Source of the DNA: Liolophura sinensis | Taxonomy: Eukaryota > Mollusca > Polyplacophora > Chitonida > Chitonidae | NCBI RefSeq assembly: GCF_032854445.1 | Contig: NC_088300.1 | Span: 60,362,984-60,426,983 of the forward strand | DNA length: 64,000 nt | Direction: 5' to 3' | Shown here: positions 33,633 through 45,400 of the stretch, piece after piece | Numbering within the stretch: the first letter of the stretch is position 1 | Layout of the letters: every line of letters starts with the position of its first letter | The notes under the pieces: model-generated | The model's input: the letters and a program-made list of their open reading frames with translations, nothing else | Database searches by the model: none | What the model was told of the DNA's origin: nothing | Position numbers and translations under genes: made by a program

Positions 33633-36600
33633 TGATAAAAAGAAATTATGCAGGTTTTCCAGCATTTGTTCTTAGTTGTCGTGGTCTGTTGTCGTGTCAG
33701 TCACGCCGCAACAACCACTGCATCCCCCAGAAGCCAATCTGTCAACCCTACCCAGCAATCAGTTCAGGTTAGTCAATTTTGTGATCGTTGTGCTGCCCCC
33801 CTAGGGTATCTAGGGTTTCTTGAGCTTATAGCTGGAGTACTGGCTAACTAAGCAGCTCACTTAAAGATGAAACATTAATTTTTCTGGGATTATGACGGGA
33901 AAAACTAAAAAACAAAAACCAACAGAGAATGAATAGACAAGCAAGTCAAATTACAAAATTGCCATCACTTATTAAATAATAATTTCGTAATAATTACCTT
34001 GGGAATTTATATACATATATATTTTTTTTTTCAAGTATCTTGCTAATCTCGAGGACGCCATTTTGCGCATGGCAGACTCGGATAACAACACCGCTGTCAG
34101 TAGCGACGAGATTCAGGAGTTCCTGGTCACAACGGGAATCCCCGAGTTTCTCCGAAATGCCCTGACACCGGACGCCATTGAGGTTGCTGATATAAACCGG
34201 AATGGACAGCTTGAGAGGCAAGGTAAAAATGTCGAGCGGCTGCGTTTTATCGTTTACGTGTATCTGTATGACAACTGTATTTTATACCGTAAATTTCCCC
34301 GTAATGACTTTTTCCGCCAGGCAAATTTAGTTTTATACAGACAACATAGTAAGCAATTATTTACCACAGCCCAAAACAAATGAAGTCGTGTGTTTCCTGG
34401 AAAGTCCATGTTGGCTGACGGCTGATATACGAATGTCTGTTTTGAGGCATAGATCCATAGTATTTTTTCAGTCCCTTTGTAATAAGTATGAAATGATTGA
34501 TAGACATGTGAAAGTACAGGTAAATTACAAACAAACAAGACACGACGACATTTTATGAAAAAGGAATCAGGCTGGAACATTGTATTATAGCATTGTCTGT
34601 GGCTTTTCAAAGGATCAGTTCATTAGGTTACCAAGTTGCTTAATAACCGTTTTGTTTTTCCTCCGCCTAGCAGGCAACTTCTCTTTACTAATTTTACTAA
34701 TTAACGATGGTCCCATAAAACACTAGCAGTGGGAGCTCAACGGCTGGAAGGATTACAGTGGCTCCTATCGGAACCAGTGAGGTCACAGATTCGAATCCAG
34801 CTCCTTCTGGTTCAGTTAGGACGGCGAATGTTCTTATTTATCAACTCGATCACTTTCATTTTTTGGTCTATTTGTTTATTGGATTGAAGTTTAACATTGT
34901 ACCCGAGATTTTTTCTTACTTTAACGAAGGTGGTCGGTTTTGTGAATTGAAGAAACGGGGATATTTATGGTATACCATCAACCTTTAGCAATTTATACTC
35001 TGACAGCTTACCTGTTGTGTGATGAACAGAATTGCAGGTCTTACTGGTGGAAGACAAGTGGTCTCAGACGAATGTGAGACTGCGCAAACGACCACACGAG
35101 CCCCGTTTACCACCTGTTTTCATCAATGCTCCCTGAAAATCAGAGCGAATCTCGCGTGTCAGCTGATTCATATGCCCTAATTCTTCTAATCTTTAGGACA
35201 GATATTAGTAGTGCTGAAAGTAAAGAACTACATTTCTCTCCCAGTTTCTTGAAAAGTAAACATATAGATGGATGTGAAAAAAAGAAACCAAATATTCCTG
35301 CTGCAATTACATGTATATTGACTGAGAAGAGCAGACCAGGTGTTACAAAAATTAGAAGAATAAGGGTACGTAAAATATTCTGAAGTAGGGCCTAAAACAC
35401 GTTTAATACACATATAAATGTATTTTTGTTATAATACTACAGTTATAATATCGATAACTGGAGGCATGTATATTTACAGAGCTTGGGACTATTTTGAGGA
35501 CAATGCTGACTACCGTTCCACCTGGTCGCGCAATAATCCAAACTCTGGGATTTGAAACCATACTTATGATCAACAACGGCGAAATAGATGTGCCGAAAGT
35601 AAGTGAGCGACAACGTTTTCTATCTGTCTGTCTGAACTTCCCCACAGAAAATGTTTTTCCATGTTTTGATCACAGCAGACCAGATAGCAGAAAGTGTCAT
35701 TCAAATGGCGGAACAAGCATGAAACTAAGCGTCTGGAGATCGGGGTGGTATAGGTGAGTGTGTCGTCTATGTGCATGTTTAAAACGGTGTTGAATCTAAC
35801 GATTCCAAATGATCTTTTATATACAATTATGAAATACAGCCACTGAACAAATCCCTTTTTTGGGAGGTCCAGTTAGATTCAACCAAATATCAACACTTTC
35901 TTAAAAGCATGTATTTATAAATGTAAAAATGGAGAGAAACAGCTTGCTGTAAAGAGGTTTGATTGTAATTGGGTCATAGATCAGATGTACTTCCCTTCAA
36001 AAGAAAACTGTGGTTAGGAAGTTTTAGTTGCTTAAAGTACGTCATGGGCTTCGTGATTGTTTAATGTTTGTGTTATTAAATATGTAGTCTTTGCGCATAC
36101 TGAAAAGCTTTGATTGCACCTACTTCCGGAATATTTTATGTGATTATGAAATTAATTTGAATATATAGATGCGTTGCTTGGACCCTAGTTGTTATTCAAC
36201 CACTTTATACGTACAGCGTTTCTATGTGAATACCAAGGCTTTATTGAACCAAGACTTTAATACCAAGACTTTATTAGCGTTCATATCATCGGGCGGCTTA
36301 CAACCCAAGCATACATACTGATACCACTGTACGACGCAAAACCCAAGCTTACATACAATCTACATATAGTGCCACTGAACGACGTAAAACCCAACAATAC
36401 ACACATTCTAGTACCATTGAACGACGTAAAACCCAACCACGCATATATTCTGATACCACTGAGTGACTTAAACCCCAAGCCTACACACATACTAATACCA
36501 CTGGATTATACAAAACCCAACCATGGATATATTCTGATACCACTGAACGACTTAAACCCCAAGCCTACATACATACTAATACCACTGGACGACACAGAAC

Positions 36601-39486
36601 CCAACCATGCATATATTCTGATACCACTGAACGACTTAAACCCCAAGCCTACATACATACTAATACCACTGGACAACGTAAAACCCAACCATGCATACAC
36701 ACTAGTACCATTGGACGACGCAAAACCCAACCATGCATACACACTAGTACCATTGGACGACGTAAAACCCAACCATACATACATACCAGTACCATTGAAC
36801 GACGAAGAACCCCAGCATACATACATACTAATACCACTGTACGACGCAAAACCCAACCATGCATATATTCTGATACCACTGAACGACTTAAACCCCAAGC
36901 CTACATACATACTGATACCACTGGACAACGCAAAACCCAACCATGCATACACACTAGTACCATTGGACGACGCAAAACCCAACCATGCATACACACTAGT
37001 ACCACTGGACGACGTAAAACCCAACCATGCATACATACCAGTACCATTGAACGACGAAGAACCCCAGCATACATACATACTAATACCACTGTACGACGCA
37101 AAACCCAACCATGCATATATTTTGATACCACTGAACGACTTAAACCCCAAGCCTACATACATACTAATACCACTGGACGACGTAAAACCCAACCATGCAT
37201 ACATACCAGTACCATTGAACGACGAAGAACCCCAGCATACATACATACTAATACCACTGTACGACGCAAAACCCAACCATGCATATATTCTGATACCACT
37301 GAACGACTTAAACCCCAAGCCTACATACATACTAATACCACTGGACAACGCAAAACCCAACCATGCATACACACTAGTACCATTGGACGACGCAAAACCC
37401 AACCATGCATACATACTAGTACCATTGGACGACGAAAAACCCAACCATGTATACATACCAGTACCATTGAACGACGCAAAACCCAACCATGCATAGATAC
37501 TAATACCACTGTACGACGCAAAACCCAACCATGCATATATTCTGATACCACTGAACGACTTAAACCCCAAGCCTACATACATACTAATACCACTGGACGA
37601 CACAAAACCCAACCATGCATATATTCTGCTACCACTGAACGACTTAAACCCCAAGCCTACATACATACTAATACCACTGGACAAGGCAAAACCCAACCAT
37701 GCATACACACTAGTACCATTTGACGACGTAAAACCCAACCATGCATACATACCAGTACCATTGAACGACGAAGAACCCCAGCATGCATACATACTAATAC
37801 CACTGTATGACACAAAACCCAACCATGCATACATACTAGTACCATTGGACGACGTAAAACCAAGCATACGTACATACTAGAGCCATTGGATGACATAAAT
37901 CCTAAGCATACATACATACTAATACCACAGATGGCTAGAAACTGTCCGGCAGACAAAGGACGTAAGGAAGATGGACACGGATGGTCGTGGGATTCCCCGG
38001 TCTCTGCCCGGTTTCCTCCCATCATAATGCTGGCCACCGTCGTATAAGTAAAATATTCTTGAGTACGGCGTAAAACTCCAATCAAAAAATAAATAAACAA
38101 ATGGCTAGAAACTGTCCGGCGGACAAAGGACGTAAGGAAGATGAACACGACAGTAGTTGTACAGAAGAAACGGTCTAATGCGACAGTAACGATAAGTTTT
38201 AAACTACATATAAAGACCAACTCACAGTAAAAGACTTCTGGATGTGGGTTTGCATATTGTGTTCGTGGATTTTCATGTTAAACCCACGTTATTGTGATTC
38301 CGTGAATAATCTAAAAAAGAACTACTTGACTGTTGCATTCTCTGTCCATTGTTTAATATGCAAAAGGTGGACTTTCTTTATAAATTTAGCGTTTAATCTT
38401 GATTTAGGACGCCAGCGATGTTGGAGTCATCATCCTTGACATTCTGGACACCAACAACAACAGCAAACTGAGCATGGAGGAAGCACATGCCTTCAGCCAA
38501 GCAATTGATATTGATGGATTCTTTGATGATTTAGGTCTTTTCGCGTCTATTCTGGACACAGACGGAGACAGACAACTCGATTTGCAAGGTACGAGTTGAG
38601 CTCTAAATGCATGCATTAAAGTGTTTCGCTTGTTTTCATGAAATAGTCCAATTTCGACTGCTTAAATTAGATATACATTGCTGTACCAAATAGATTGGTG
38701 GCTGTTTATATCTCGGCCGTTAGCTTTACATTTGAAATAAAAATCCGCATTCGTGGAAAACAGATTAATCGTACGTGGTGTAGTATACGAATACGAATTC
38801 CCTATACGAATAGGGAACGGGAACTTACAATTTAACAACTTTTAAAATCACTTTATAGTGATCTTTTTGATTGATTTATAAACATTTATCTTGAGTGATT
38901 AGATGTGTTTTCTAGACAAATACGAATTAAATGCTGTTTTTCCTGACTCGACCGTGAACTCATCTATGAAGCTTTTTAAGACAACGAAACCTCACTTACA
39001 TAATGCAGGTGAAATAGCCAGAAACGTTTGTCGAAGTGTGACTGCTTCTTTGCCAGTCAAGCTGAACGTTTAAGCATATAGCTCTGAGAGTGACTTTATT
39101 TTGCTTTTAAATGCTCTTTTCCTAGATAGGGTAAGAAGTTAAAGTTTGTTTGCTGTTGTGGGCGACTCAAATAGTCAAAGGGACACAATTTTACATGGAG
39201 GATCCAGATATTTCACTGGCTTATTAGAACGGCAAACGTATGACAAATGTTTTTGTACACCGCATGTATTCTTCTACACCGACGTTGTATGCTCTAAACA
39301 TCAGTAAGAAAATTTTCCGTCACTGTATATTATTTTCTCTGTTTGCTTTTTACAGAACTTACCGCTGTATACAAAGTGCTGCAGAGAAAATACGACTATA
39401 TTACTGCAGAACCATTCATTCTTTACGGGAGAATAACAACATTACTGGGTGAATTTCCCACATACGAAAAGACACCTTCATTTTGA
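33633..39486 (+). CDS. Secreted four-EF-hand protein, paralogue D (complete, most divergent)
   Basis: Exons: 33633-33767 (ATG 33648), 34036-34222, 35480-35598, 38408-38588 and 39356-39486 (TGA 39484-39486). Together they give 738 coding nt, 245 aa. The signal peptide MQVFQHLFLVVVVCCRVSHA is followed by a Thr/Ser/Gln-rich linker unlike the other copies. EF loops are DSDNNTAVSSDE, DINRNGQLERQE, DTNNNSKLSMEE and DTDGDRQLDLQE. The position-6 Gly is lost in three of four, while acidic ligands and Glu12 remain. Exon 3 keeps the family motif as FETILMINNGEI, and exon 5 has YGRITTLLGEFPTYEK with a longer tail. All splice sites are GT/AG. AATAAA occurs at about 39814. Intron 3 (2.8 kb) carries the 42-bp minisatellite and a SINE. 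Probably a diverged calcium-binding role; function unknown. Confidence 0.88.
34740..34985. repeat. Degraded SINE-like sequences in intron 2 of gene D
   Basis: A box-B-like stretch AGATTCGAATCCAGCTCC lies at about 34787. A minus-strand SINE-core-like segment (TTTATTGGATTGAAGTTTAA, ..ACGAAGGTGGTCGG) spans about 34867-34945. Both are heavily diverged. Confidence 0.4.
36290..37927. repeat. 42-bp minisatellite, about 39 units, with higher-order structure
   Basis: The unit reads approximately ACTAATACCACTGGACGACG, TAAAACCCAACCATGCATAC, AT. Unit variants recur in a six-unit (252-bp) order, for example at 36649 and again at 36901, then with four-unit and longer steps. Because 42 is divisible by three, both strands stay open for 375 codons (+, 36369-37496) and 453 codons (-, 36506-37867). 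The plus frame would read PLDDVKPNHAYILI repeats. It lies inside intron 3 of gene D, has no signal peptide or independent promoter in view, and is best taken as non-coding. Confidence 0.92.
37979..38100 (+). mobile_element. 5'-truncated SINE flanked by a 49-bp direct duplication
   Basis: SINE sequence from GATGGTCGTGGGATTCCCCG to CAATCAAAAAATAAATAAAC. It is bordered by ATGGCTAGAAACTGTCCGGC plus 29 further shared bases at 37931-37979, repeated at 38101-38149 with three mismatches or fewer. Confidence 0.88.
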
Positions 39487-42443
39487 ACAGAATGTTGCTG
39501 ATACCACCGGAATGGGTCTAAAGCATATTATAAAGATATATATTTCTTGAGAGATATGAATGAAGCAAAGTTGTCTGACTCGTAAGAAAAGCTTTATTCG
39601 AAACATTTAGAACATGCTGAGAAAGCTACAACATCAAGTTTTGGCATAGCAAAAAATTATAAGAGCCAGACTGTGTGTAAAGTAGACCCTGAAGTACTTG
39701 ACAGCGAGGATCTTGTCGACTGTAATCTGGTCATTACCTCGATTCTCTGTCTTCGGACTTCCACTTTACATGGAAAAGTATTTTGTTTGAGTCGCAGTCT
39801 ACTTTTTATAGTTAATAAAATGTATGATAAAAACCAATTTCCAAATCTTAATTATTTTTTTCCAACAATATGTACTATACATGTTCATACGTTCACACTA
39901 CGTGTTAAGAACTCCAAACACGTGTTTTAAGGACCTCTTGGATCATGGCAACTCGCCAGTTTGTAATGTACATGTGAGACATTACCTGTCGAGAGTTGTA
40001 TACAATGGAAATGAAGTAATAGGTCAAATAACATGAAAACTGAAGGTCTAACCAAAATGTAAGCAAGTTCTAAATTGTTTTTCATTGAATGCATTATTGG
40101 CATGGCAAACAGGAGCCACGTCCGTGAATTGTGCTAAGGAGAAGAGGCAGAGAAAAAAAAACAAGAAAAACAAAGCAGACAGCTGAAATTGATGCAATTT
40201 CATAGACAATATAATATACATGTATGGAAGAGTGTCAGTGGCTTTGCGCAATTGTTTTAAAACTGGCTCGATTGGAAAGTGAATCGTTTAAAGTTGAGTG
40301 ACATTTGAAGTGTACCAATCCGAGGTAGGCTATTGAAGTGGCGACATATTATTAATTTCAACGACACATGCGACGTCACGCTATTGCCTGAGCAGTCGGT
40401 TATTTTTCAAGAATCCACACTAAAGACTCAGTTGTTTGAGTGGTGTTGGATGACGGCTTGTAGCACCTGAGTGCGCCTTCCTACTGTAGAGAGTACTCAC
40501 GAACACTTGGCTATTTAAAAAAAAAAGTTTCGTCTATTATACTAAGCCACCAGGGAAGAACGTAAAACCTGTTCCTATTAGACGATTTTAAACGTTTGAT
40601 GTGATTGTATCGACTGCGTGTATTCGCGACTGTATTATACGAATCTTGTTCGCATCAACAATCACACTGAATAAGCTCCACCAACAGGTTTGGCTCTGGA
40701 AATTCACGTCGCCTTACACCAATGACTTCATTTGCGCTCTATCAAGACACGCCTAGCGGCACAACAGTTACGCAATGCAGGCTTCAAATGCAAAATGTCT
40801 TGGTTTCGTTTTATATGAAGGATGTCCGTTTAAACACGTTCCATAGAAATCTGGCTTATCGCACTCTTTAAGAAATCATATTGTTATGCGGGTAAAAGGA
40901 TATACATAAACTCTCAGTTCTTGAAAAATAAGGTACCATTATGGGATGGGGCTATTGTGTCGTTTAAGTGATAGAAAGCATTCATATCTCGTTTAAGTGA
41001 TAGAGAATACTGGTAACAGTAGATTAATGACAAGGAATGAGCTCGGCGCTTCGCGTCTCGTACATTATTTTTCAAGAACCTATTGTTACTCGTACTTTCT
41101 CCACTACACAGTGTGTAATACCGGTCCTTCATAAGACTACTGTCACATTTCATGGAAAGATTTACAAGTGGTAGCAAATAAATTATGCTACATCCTGAGA
41201 GGAAGACAGCAAATACTTATTGACGGAACAACATACAGACCTATGTATACAAGTTCTCTGAAAGTTGTCAGGCTTTAACGGTTAGCATTCACATACATAT
41301 ATCCAGGACCAGGTCCGTTATACACTTTCTAACATGGTTTTCGACATTATGATATAAAATGACTTCTCTTAAATAGTAATAATCTTATAAACAGCACACG
41401 GAAATGAAATACAAACTATGTACAATAATAATATAAAAAGTATTAATAATAAAACCATCAGTTTTGATTCAATTTTCATTCATGCACAAAAATATAATTA
41501 AACGAGTTCTAATTTCGGTATACATTTTATCAGTCAATGCACTCAGAGTTACCAAACATGTCTTTTTGTAAATTGCAACTCTTTTTAAACTCCAGTAACA
41601 CATCATTCCTGACTATAAACATTTAAATCCATAAATATTCTGAACATTTTTCAGGAAGTGGTACGTAACAATTTCCAGATCTGCACAGCTGCAATTCGGA
41701 ACTTCGTCCCACGTTATATGCGTGTAAAATTTTAATAACATGTCAACAGCTGCTTCCGGTTATGGTCACTGTCATATTCACGCAGTTGATCAATTATGCA
41801 TGTATGTTTGACAGCAAATCCGAACATGGCCTTTGTCTGTGGTCGAATACAAACTATGTAGTGTTGTCGATCATTGGATTATTCAGTTCACTGGAATTGT
41901 TTGCCACGATATGACTGACGTACTGCCAACACGGTCTTCGTCTCTACTATCCATATCCAATTCTACGGTGTCGTTCATTAAATTTATTGGTTCATTTCAC
42001 TGAAATTCAAGTCGACACATGACTCCATTCGTATATACAGTCGCTATATGACCGCTAACTGCCTAACTATGGCAAAGCCATACTCTTCCATTTATGGATT
42101 TATTGGGGTTTGATGTGGTATTGCGATCAGGTCCGGAGAAACCTCTTGATAGGGGCCCCAGGCTTTGGATTGGACAAGAAAACCTCACTGATTGAAGGCC
42201 GACGGGTTGAGTCAAGAGCGACGCGTTAGGTGAATGAGCCAGTGAGAACCCATTGTATACTGGAGTGAGTACATTATTACTCACCAAATGTTTTGTTTTA
42301 ATCGCTGGAGATTAAAACGTGTTCCAGGAACTGTTCCACTGCAAATACGTCTCGCCAATAGCCTTTAGGTAAGAAACGTTTTGGAAGAACACTGTTATCA
42401 TGGAACCAGATTGCTGGGCTTTTTTTCTTGATCCCGGTGTCTG
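39487..42443. other. Intergenic between gene D and the reductase-like gene
   Basis: No supported gene. The two genes converge here. On the minus strand AATAAA (plus-strand TTTATT) occurs at about 42099 and 41981, 340-460 bp beyond the stop of the reductase-like gene, so the nearest few hundred bases may be its 3' UTR. Confidence 0.5.
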
Positions 42444-45400
42444 TTAGAAGAGCAATACTGCACACACGGCTGTGATGGTTAGAGTCAATATTGACAGACA
42501 GTATAAGATAAATAACGCTGAGAGCATGGTGGTGGGCTTGGCCAATGACTTCTCGTCCAACTGCATCTGGCTGGATAGCACGAACGACCGGATGTCCCGT
42601 CCTGTGGGGAAAGAAGCAGACTTATTTATGTGACTTGTTTACCTTTTGAGTTGTAACTTTGAAATATTTTACCACTTTTATGGCGGCAACAAATTTTATG
42701 GTTAGAGGAAAATGGTAAGCTCTTCCGAAGTATCAGATAAACTAAAAAAGACTAGGCCTCGATTCAGGATCCATGACGGTGTCTTCTTGAAGAAGGCTCG
42801 TACAAATGCTCTTGCACATGATGGGAACTGACAAAGATACCAAGATTAGCCCCTGTCTTGACAGCAGACCCGGCAAGTTACAGTATACTGGCATGACACC
42901 AGATACATGTACGACACGCCAGCAGTCAAAGTATAATGACACATGACGCTCTACACAGTTTTAGTATACTGAAGACACCATACGTGACACCCGTTCATTC
43001 GATGCATACTGATGTGACACAATACGTGACACCCCACAGGGTCCCAGTATACTGACTTGACACCATACGTGACACCCCGCTCATTCAATGAATACTGGTG
43101 TGACATCATACGTGACATCCCGCAAAGTCCCAGTATACTGACTTGACACCATACGTGGCACCAGCTCATTCAATGAATACTGATGTGACACCATACGTGA
43201 CACCCCGCCCTTTCACAGTATACTGTCTTGACACCATACGTCACACCCCGCTCATACAATGTCTACTGATGTGACACCAGACCTGTCAGCCCGCCCTTTC
43301 ACAGTATACCGACATAACACGAGATATGAAGCGCCGCTCAGTCAAGGGATACTGACATGACTCCAGACATGACACCCCACCCCCTTACAGTATGCTTATA
43401 TGATATCAAACATGACACCCAATCCAAGATTTTTCCACTCAAAAATCTTAGGTTAGACCAAGTTTGGTTGAACCAGGTTTAATTGGATAGGTTTTAAGTA
43501 CTTTAGGGGAAATAAATGCAGCGTACGACTTTTGTGCATCCATCCCGACATTCCTGCAGAATATGAGCACTGTTTTTGGATATGTTTTGGAAGACTGACT
43601 GTATTTCTTATCACAATAATACCAGTGTATTATATTAACTGAACTCAGGTACATTTACGAGTCCTTACTGCATTCTAAAGTTCAATCATATACATGAACA
43701 ATGGCGTATACTTACTCTCAACGATACATCTGTATATATCTAAGCCGATTTCCCAGGTGATTTGAGTCACGATCCATACAGCGATCACCGGTAAACCAAA
43801 TTCCCTCATGGCAAGGGGCAATAGCTCTATCTTAAACGCCAGTATGAATTCTACACCTGATAAGGAAAGGCAAATGTTCAGTTTGGTGTTGTTGTGAATG
43901 TGAACAACATAAAGCTGGAAATCAATTTCTTATTTACAGCCATGAAGCATCAAGCGGTTGTCATTTATCGTCAACAGTGATCCCATCCGATATGATTTTA
44001 TTTACTTGATTGGTGTTTTATGCCGTACCCAAAAATACTTCACTTCGGCGGCCAGCATTATCGTGGGAGGAAACCGAGCAGAGCCCGAGGGAAACCCACG
44101 ACCATCCTCAGGTTGCTGAAAGACCTTCTCACTTACGGCCGGAGAGGAAGCCAGCATGAGCTGGTTTCTGGGTCATTACGCCCATCCGATGAAACCGTTT
44201 TGTTTGATTAGTGTTTAGATCCTAAGGCCTATTCACGAACTTTTCACTTACATGACGGCGATCAGTTTCATGAGTGGAGGAAACCCGAGTGCCCGAAGTA
44301 AACCATCTCCTTTCGCTAGGTAACCTATAACCTTATAACATAATCCAAAGCTGAAAGAGCAAGAGCTGGGTTCGAACACGTGACTTCATCGGACAACGGA
44401 CTGACGAACCAGGCGTATAATCATCTGAGACTGTAAGACCCACCATACAATGAAGACAAGTTGTACATTACACAAGAGATATAGCTGTTTACAATACTTA
44501 TTACTAGAGTAAAAGTGATTCATTGTGAAATAACCCACACATCAATCTTATTTTCTAGGATAATATTTAAAGTATGTATATATGCATATTTATACCTGCC
44601 AATATATGTGTGACTTTTCCCAAGATCCTGTGCAACCAAACAAAACAAGGCCGATAGGGGGCGTGTTGGGCTGGTCGGAAAAGTCCCATGATCAACTGAC
44701 CAATAGCTGCGGCTGTTATAATGATGCCAAGGATAGCGTGCCCTGGGGCTGCCTGTAAAATGAGAAACCATTGGATTTAGAACAAACTTACTGCTCAGTG
44801 ATAACAGTTTCAAGCAAATAGACGTGTTTTTTTATTTAAGTTTTATTTATGTATTTATAAACCGTTCAGGAGGCCTCCGTGGCCGAAGTAGTTTAGAAGC
44901 CTCTCACTATGCAGTACGTCGCTGTGTTGATGTTCAATTCATGTTGGTTTCCTCATCTGTCGTCGGGAAGGTCTTCCAGCAATCTGCGTATGGTCGTGGG
45001 TTTCTCCCGGGTTATGCCCGGTTTCCTCCCAGCCGGAGGTTCTGCCCGGTTGTATATGTGAAATATTTTTGAGTACGGCGTAAAACACCAATCAAGTAAA
45101 TCAATAAACTGTATACCCTTCAGAAGATATTTTACAATGGAAACTTCATCATTTTACACGCTGAAGTAAGGTAGGAAGTATTACCTCTGAAAACCGACGC
45201 ACCCCTGCCAAGATAATGACAAACCCGAGAATGGTGAAGCCGAGGGCGAGAATTGCAGCGAAGCGGTGAAACTGCAGGAAGATAAAACGTTGAGGATGAT
45301 GACTATAAAGAAGAAGTAATATTGTTTGAAAATCAATGAAGTAATGAACCAGTCCAAAATGTCACATGGACAGCTCACTCAAAAACGTTAATAGTGATCC

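Noticed and set aside
36369-37867. Long open frames on both strands (375 and 453 codons) as genes
   Set aside because: They arise from a 42-bp repeat whose period is divisible by three, inside an intron of gene D. No signal peptide, domain or separate promoter is visible.
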